Origin: CAYXRK01 sp964467615
Lineage (GTDB): Bacteria; Hydrogenedentota; Hydrogenedentia; Hydrogenedentales; GCA-2746185
NCBI GenBank assembly: GCA_964467615.1
Contig: CAYXRK010000166.1
Span: 1 to 10,565, forward strand
Reading direction: 5' to 3'
DNA: 10,565 nucleotides
Made by a program: the position numbers and the translations under genes. A model generated the notes under the pieces. That model ran no database searches and had not been told where the DNA came from. It worked only from the letters and a program-made list of their open reading frames with translations. This document shows, piece by piece, positions 7,275 through 10,565 of the stretch (its first letter is position 1; each line of letters opens with the position of its first letter).

Positions 7275-7832
7275 CTAAACCTCCATAATCTCCGCTTCCT
7301 TGTGTTTCAGCACGTCGTCAATTTTCTTGATGTAGTCGTCGGTGAGCTTCTGTACTTCGTTGGACAATTTCTTCGCGTCGTCTTCAGGCAACTTCCCGTC
7401 CTTCTGCATTTTCTTGCCCTCGTCCAACTCGTGACGCCGGACGTTGCGGACCGAGACGCGTGCTTCCTCCGAGAGCTTGCTCACCACCTTGACCAGCTCC
7501 TTGCGCCGCTCTTCGGAAAGTTTCGGCAGCGGAACACGAATGACGGTCCCGTCGTTGCTCGGATTGAGGTCGAGCGGCGATGTGAGAATCGCTTTTTCGA
7601 TCGCGCCGATCTGCGATTTGTCCCACGGCTGGACGACGATGAGCCGCGCGTCGGGCGTGCTGATATTCCCCACTTGATTGATCTTCATCTTGCTGCCGTA
7701 CACTTCGACTTCAATCGTGTCGAGCAACTCGGCGGACGCCCGGCCCGTGCGAATATGCATAAGTTCATGCCGGAACGCCTCGAGCGTCTTCTCCATTTTC
7801 GAGCGCGCTTCTTTGAGAATGCGATCAACCAT
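7275..7832 (-). CDS. frr: Ribosome recycling factor
   Basis: Works with EF-G to split the ribosome after termination. The product is exactly 185 residues, the usual length. It shows the conserved three-helix-bundle sequence: HIRTGRAS (about 26-33), VEVYGSKMKINQV in domain II, QPWDKS, LSEERRKELVK and VRNVRRHELDEGKK, ending in QKLTDDYIKKIDD. The ATG at 7832 is two bases after the pyrH stop, with AAGGGAG seven bases upstream inside pyrH. The open frame continues 37 codons further upstream into pyrH, but this gives unrelated sequence. In base use it belongs with the CpG-rich left part of the window. Confidence 0.96.
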   Translation of the reverse strand: MVDRILKEARSKMEKTLEAFRHELMHIRTGRASAELLDTIEVEVYGSKMKINQVGNISTPDARLIVVQPWDKSQIGAIEKAILTSPLDLNPSNDGTVIRVPLPKLSEERRKELVKVVSKLSEEARVSVRNVRRHELDEGKKMQKDGKLPEDDAKKLSNEVQKLTDDYIKKIDDVLKHKEAEIMEV

Positions 7833-7834
7833 GG

Positions 7835-8551
7835 TCAATCTCCCTTCACCATCGTGCCAATAGCTCCGCCCTGCAACGCCTTGACGATGTTCCCCGGTGT
7901 CATGAGATTGAAGACAAGTATCGGCAGCTTGTTTTCGCGGCATAGCGACACCGCCGCCGCGTCCATGACTCCCAGGTTGTCCGTAAGCACCTGGCTGTAA
8001 CTCAACACATCATACCGCTTCGCGTTCGGGTTCTTCACGGGATCGGAATCATAAATCCCGTCGACTTTGGTGGCCTTGAACACGATCTCCGCCCCGATTT
8101 CGTTCGCGCGCAGGGCCGCCGCCGTATCGGTGGTGAAAAAGGGATTGCCCGTTCCCGCCGCAAAAATTACGACACGGCCTTGCTCAAGGTGCTTCACGGC
8201 CCCGTTTCGCGTATAGAGTTCGGCGACCTGGGGCATGAAAATGGCCGACTGGACCCGTGCCTCCACCCCCTGACGCTCAAAAGCACTCCGCAACGCCAAA
8301 GAGTTGATCACCGTCGCCAACATCCCCATATGGTCCGCAGTTGTCCGCTCCATCCCCTTGGAACTACCGGCCAAGCCACGAAAAATATTCCCCCCTCCAA
8401 CGACAATAGCCACCTGCACCCCTTGGGCACACACCGCCCGAATATCCAGGGCCAACCCTTGCAAAAATTCTGGATCGATGGCGTCTCCCCCGCGCATCAA
8501 CGCCTCCCCAGACATTTTAAGCAGAATTCTGGAAAAATTGTGTTTGGCCAA
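7835..8551 (-). CDS. pyrH: UMP kinase (uridylate kinase)
   Basis: Phosphorylates UMP to UDP with ATP, in pyrimidine nucleotide synthesis; a hexamer of the amino acid kinase fold. The 238-residue product shows RILLKMSGEAL (8-18), VVGGGNIFRG (50-59), the DHMGMLATVINSLAL stretch and the nucleotide/UMP-binding GTGNPFFTTDTAA (133-145), then KATKVDGIYDSDP. I chose the TTG at 8551, which has GAGG nine bases upstream and gives the usual short N-terminus. A TTG at 8566 is also in frame and overlaps the tsf stop as TTGA, but its only purine-rich tract directly abuts the codon. The codon style and CpG density change partway through the gene, at about 8180-8270. The gene may therefore be a mosaic of two sources, although the protein is intact with no frameshift. 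Confidence 0.94.
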   Translation of the reverse strand: MAKHNFSRILLKMSGEALMRGGDAIDPEFLQGLALDIRAVCAQGVQVAIVVGGGNIFRGLAGSSKGMERTTADHMGMLATVINSLALRSAFERQGVEARVQSAIFMPQVAELYTRNGAVKHLEQGRVVIFAAGTGNPFFTTDTAAALRANEIGAEIVFKATKVDGIYDSDPVKNPNAKRYDVLSYSQVLTDNLGVMDAAAVSLCRENKLPILVFNLMTPGNIVKALQGGAIGTMVKGD

Positions 8552-8562
8552 TGGACGTATCC

Positions 8563-9474
8563 TCAACCCTTGGCCGCTTTGGCCACCTCTTCCGCAAAAT
8601 CATCCTCGCGTTTTTGCAAACCCTCTCCCAGAACATACCGTTTAAATCCAACGACCCGAATCTTGGTTTGCATCTGTTTGGCGGTCTGTTCCACCAATTT
8701 TCCCACTTTTTGATCGGGATCCATAATAAATGGCTGTTCCAGAAAACAGTTTTCCGCATAAAACTTGGACAACCGCCCTTCCACCATTTTATCGATGATA
8801 TTGTCTGGCTTCCCCGATGCACGGGCCTGCTCGACAAGAATGGACCGCTCCCGCTCAAGATCCTCTTTGGAAACCGATTCCCGATCCAGATACGGCGGGG
8901 CGGAGGCCGCCACATGCATGGCCAACTTGCGCCCCAACTCCATCAATTTTTCATGGTCACCATCCGAGTCCAACCCCACAAGGACACCAATCTTCCCCTG
9001 CATGTGGATATAGCTCGCCACACACCCCCGCGACACCTCCTGACACACCAGTCGGCGCAGGCTTAAGTTTTCACCAATGGTGGCAATCCGATGGGTCAAC
9101 TCTTCGCCAACCGTCCGTCCGGTATCGGGATAGGGACTTGCGGCGAGGGATTCAATCTCTTTGATCTTTTTCGTCAGTGCCAGTTGCGCAGCGGTCTCGG
9201 CAAAGGCGATAAACTTCTCATTTTTTGCAGCAAAATCCGTTTCCGAATTGACCTCCAGCAAAACACCCATCGTCGCGTCGGAAACAGCGACCACTTTACC
9301 TTCCGCCGCAACCCTACCCGCCTTTTTGGCCGCCGAAGCAAGCCCTTTCTTACGCAGCCAATCCACAGCCGCCTCAAGGTCTCCACCCGTCTCCGCCAGG
9401 GCTTTTTTGCAGTCCATCATCCCGACGCCCGTCTTCTCACGAAGATCCTTTACCAGATTTGCGCTCACTGACAT
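8563..9474 (-). CDS. tsf: Elongation factor Ts
   Basis: Guanine-nucleotide exchange factor that recharges EF-Tu with GTP. The 303-residue product starts with a UBA-like domain (VKDLREKTGVGMMDCKKAL, about 8-26), followed by the EF-Tu-contacting EVNSETDFAAKNEKF (74-88), a GENLSLRR segment, HVAASAPPYL (187-196), and a C-terminal module ending FKRYVLGEGLQKREDDFAEEV. DWLRKKGLASAAKKAGR and the long C-terminal part match alphaproteobacterial or Magnetococcia EF-Ts better than shorter planctomycete-type forms; this is from memory, not an alignment. The ATG at 9474 has AAGGA nine bases upstream. The frame is open 20 codons further, into a non-conserved leader. The stop overlaps the first possible pyrH start. 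Confidence 0.95.
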   Translation of the reverse strand: MSVSANLVKDLREKTGVGMMDCKKALAETGGDLEAAVDWLRKKGLASAAKKAGRVAAEGKVVAVSDATMGVLLEVNSETDFAAKNEKFIAFAETAAQLALTKKIKEIESLAASPYPDTGRTVGEELTHRIATIGENLSLRRLVCQEVSRGCVASYIHMQGKIGVLVGLDSDGDHEKLMELGRKLAMHVAASAPPYLDRESVSKEDLERERSILVEQARASGKPDNIIDKMVEGRLSKFYAENCFLEQPFIMDPDQKVGKLVEQTAKQMQTKIRVVGFKRYVLGEGLQKREDDFAEEVAKAAKG

Positions 9475-9521
9475 CTTTACCAATCCTTGATCATGAATAT
9501 GACAGAAAAATTTGCGGGAAT

Positions 9522-9544
9522 CCGGGTCTCTCATCGAGACCCGG
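9522..9544 (-). promoter_or_regulatory. Perfect hairpin in the rpsB-tsf spacer
   Basis: Arms at 9522-9530 and 9536-9544 are perfectly complementary over nine bases around a five-base loop. The hairpin begins 21 bases after the rpsB stop. A short T-run follows on the minus strand only after about 12 bases, so it is not a standard terminator. It may be an attenuator or RNA-stability element that lowers tsf relative to rpsB expression. Confidence 0.6.
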
Positions 9545-9565
9545 TGTCATCCACAGTCCTCAAAG

Positions 9566-10363
9566 TTACAACTGCTCCACCATTTCTTCGTCCTGGTCAG
9601 CCTCTTCGATCAATTTGGAAGGTGCCGATGACAAGTGGATGGAGGTATCCTCGTTCTTTTCGTAGACTGGGTTCTCGCCACGAATCTGAACGCCATCGAG
9701 AATCGCCTCTCCCATCTTGGTGAGAAAAAGCTTCAAGGAACGGATAGCATCGTCATTCCCTGGGACAATCCAGTCGATGGTATCGGGATGGCAATTGGTA
9801 TCCACCAGGGCAACCACAGGAATCCCCAATTTGTTGGCTTCCTTGACGCCAATGGATTCCTTGTTGGTATCCACGACGACGATCAGCCCAGGCAACCGAT
9901 TCATATCTTTGATGCCACCCAGGGAACGTTCCATTTTCATACGCGATCTTTCCAACCCCTGGACCTCTTTTTTGGTCAAAGCATCGAAGGTTCCATCGGT
10001 CTTCATCTTCTCGATGTCTTTCAACCGGCGAATCGAACCTTGGATGGTTTTCCAGTTGGTCAGCGTCCCACCCAGCCAACGATGATTGACGTAATACTGT
10101 CCCGTTTTTTGAGCCACCTCAGAAATCATGTCCACCGATTGGCGTTTGGTCCCGACAAACAAAACGACCCCCCCTTTGGCCACTTCATTGCGGACAAAGA
10201 CGTAGGCATCGCGCAACATCCGCACCGTTTGTTGAAGATCGATGTTGTGAATGCCATTACGCGATGAAAAAATATACGGTGCCATTTTTGGATTCCACCG
10301 TTTGGTCTGATGACCAAAATGAAACCCAGCGTCCAACAATTCCCTAACGGAAAACTTTGCCAC
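9566..10363 (-). CDS. rpsB: 30S ribosomal protein S2
   Basis: Structural protein of the small ribosomal subunit, bound late in assembly with S1. The 265-residue length is normal. It has the N-terminal family pattern FSVRELLDAGFHFGHQT (4-20) and RWNPKMAPYIF, the first S2 signature around YVNHRWLGGTLTNWKT (91-106), and the second around GLIVVVDTNKE and IGVKEANKLGIPVVALVDTN. The C-terminus is a short acidic tail. The start is a GTG at 10363, well supported by AGGAG seven bases upstream (minus strand 10375-10371) and by alignment to the usual MAKFS-type N-terminus. It is the first gene of the cluster, with a leader of about 200 bases, and is separated from tsf by a 91-base spacer that holds a hairpin. 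It looks proteobacterial, like tsf. Confidence 0.97.
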   Translation of the reverse strand: MAKFSVRELLDAGFHFGHQTKRWNPKMAPYIFSSRNGIHNIDLQQTVRMLRDAYVFVRNEVAKGGVVLFVGTKRQSVDMISEVAQKTGQYYVNHRWLGGTLTNWKTIQGSIRRLKDIEKMKTDGTFDALTKKEVQGLERSRMKMERSLGGIKDMNRLPGLIVVVDTNKESIGVKEANKLGIPVVALVDTNCHPDTIDWIVPGNDDAIRSLKLFLTKMGEAILDGVQIRGENPVYEKNEDTSIHLSSAPSKLIEEADQDEEMVEQL

Positions 10364-10370
10364 TATGAAT

Positions 10371-10428
10371 CTCCTGTTTTATTTCGGTTGGTCCACCGAC
10401 GGGTTGGTTATTTTCCGAAGGTCCAACC
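10371..10428 (-). promoter_or_regulatory. rpsB leader: ribosome-binding site and competing RNA stems
   Basis: AGGAG at 10375-10371 is the rpsB ribosome-binding site. Upstream, the segment 10420-10428 (GGTTGGACC in the RNA) can pair with either of two downstream copies of CCAACC: 10402-10407, a perfect pairing extended to seven bases by 10401 and 10429, or 10386-10394, with eight of nine paired. The two pairings exclude each other. S2 is known to regulate its own mRNA in gammaproteobacteria, so a related control is possible here; that is inference. Confidence 0.4.
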
Positions 10429-10510
10429 CCTTCCCTTACGCATGAGGGGGGGCACCGGGACCGACAAACACCGCCGTGTGTCGTGTTGTTGACTCCACAT
10501 AAACCCACGG

Positions 10511-10541
10511 AGTGTAGCCTTTGATCAAAAAATGTCGTCAA
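10511..10541 (-). promoter_or_regulatory. Possible rpsB-operon promoter
   Basis: On the minus strand TTGACG (10541-10536) resembles a -35 element, and TACACT (10516-10511) a -10 element. The 19-base spacer is longer than the usual 17. This is the best candidate in the leader region at 10364-10565, which contains no gene and would hold the operon promoter. The call is weak. Confidence 0.35.
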
Positions 10542-10565
10542 CGTCATTTTTGGCGCCAAACAGTA

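Noticed and set aside
6756..8000. A 414-codon plus-strand open frame antisense to uppS, frr and part of pyrH
   Set aside because: It runs antisense to three clearly conserved genes and across their boundaries, and its protein is Arg/Leu/Phe-rich with no recognisable motif. This is a common artefact of high-GC DNA.
1..10565. A novel defence, secretion or biosynthetic system
   Set aside because: All ten complete genes are well-known housekeeping families, and the one remaining gene is a partial cytochrome. Nothing in the window forms an unrecognised multi-gene module.

Overview
The window is almost entirely a dense block of bacterial housekeeping genes on the minus strand, plus the 3' part of one plus-strand gene at the left edge. 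Reading the minus strand from right to left: rpsB, tsf, pyrH, frr, uppS, cdsA, prfB, lysS, a lolC/lolE-type permease gene and lolD. A convergent, 5'-truncated cytochrome gene occupies about positions 3-845. No stretch over 300 bases lacks a gene. The largest gap is the roughly 200-base rpsB leader at the right edge. I see no tRNA or rRNA gene, CRISPR array, insertion sequence or phage gene.

Layout and function. rpsB-tsf-pyrH-frr-uppS-cdsA is the widespread bacterial order that joins translation (ribosomal protein S2, EF-Ts, ribosome recycling factor), pyrimidine nucleotide synthesis (UMP kinase), the undecaprenyl carrier lipid for cell-wall synthesis (UppS) and phospholipid synthesis (CdsA). 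A clear intrinsic terminator after frr (7221-7247) and another after cdsA (5595-5620) divide this block. The next genes are prfB (release factor 2), lysS (lysyl-tRNA synthetase) and the LolC/E-LolD lipoprotein-release transporter, the last three tightly packed. Between the lolD stop and the cytochrome stop lies a large, near-perfect inverted repeat (850-912).

Organism. The LolCD system implies a Gram-negative, diderm cell. The cytochrome fragment has a planctomycete-type cytochrome c (PSCyt1-like) motif, and the genes left of about 8.2 kb are CpG-rich and do not look proteobacterial. This suggests a Planctomycetes/PVC- or Hydrogenedentota-like lineage, which is a tentative inference. By contrast, tsf and rpsB read like alphaproteobacterial or Magnetococcia proteins, and CpG use drops by about half partway through pyrH. 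The window may therefore join two genomic backgrounds inside pyrH, through a chimeric assembly or a recombination event. This is the most important point to check. I found no convincing new multi-gene system. The most interesting items are the pyrH junction, the terminator placed directly before a frameshift-less prfB, the rpsB leader structures, the two-heme cytochrome and the palindromic repeat.
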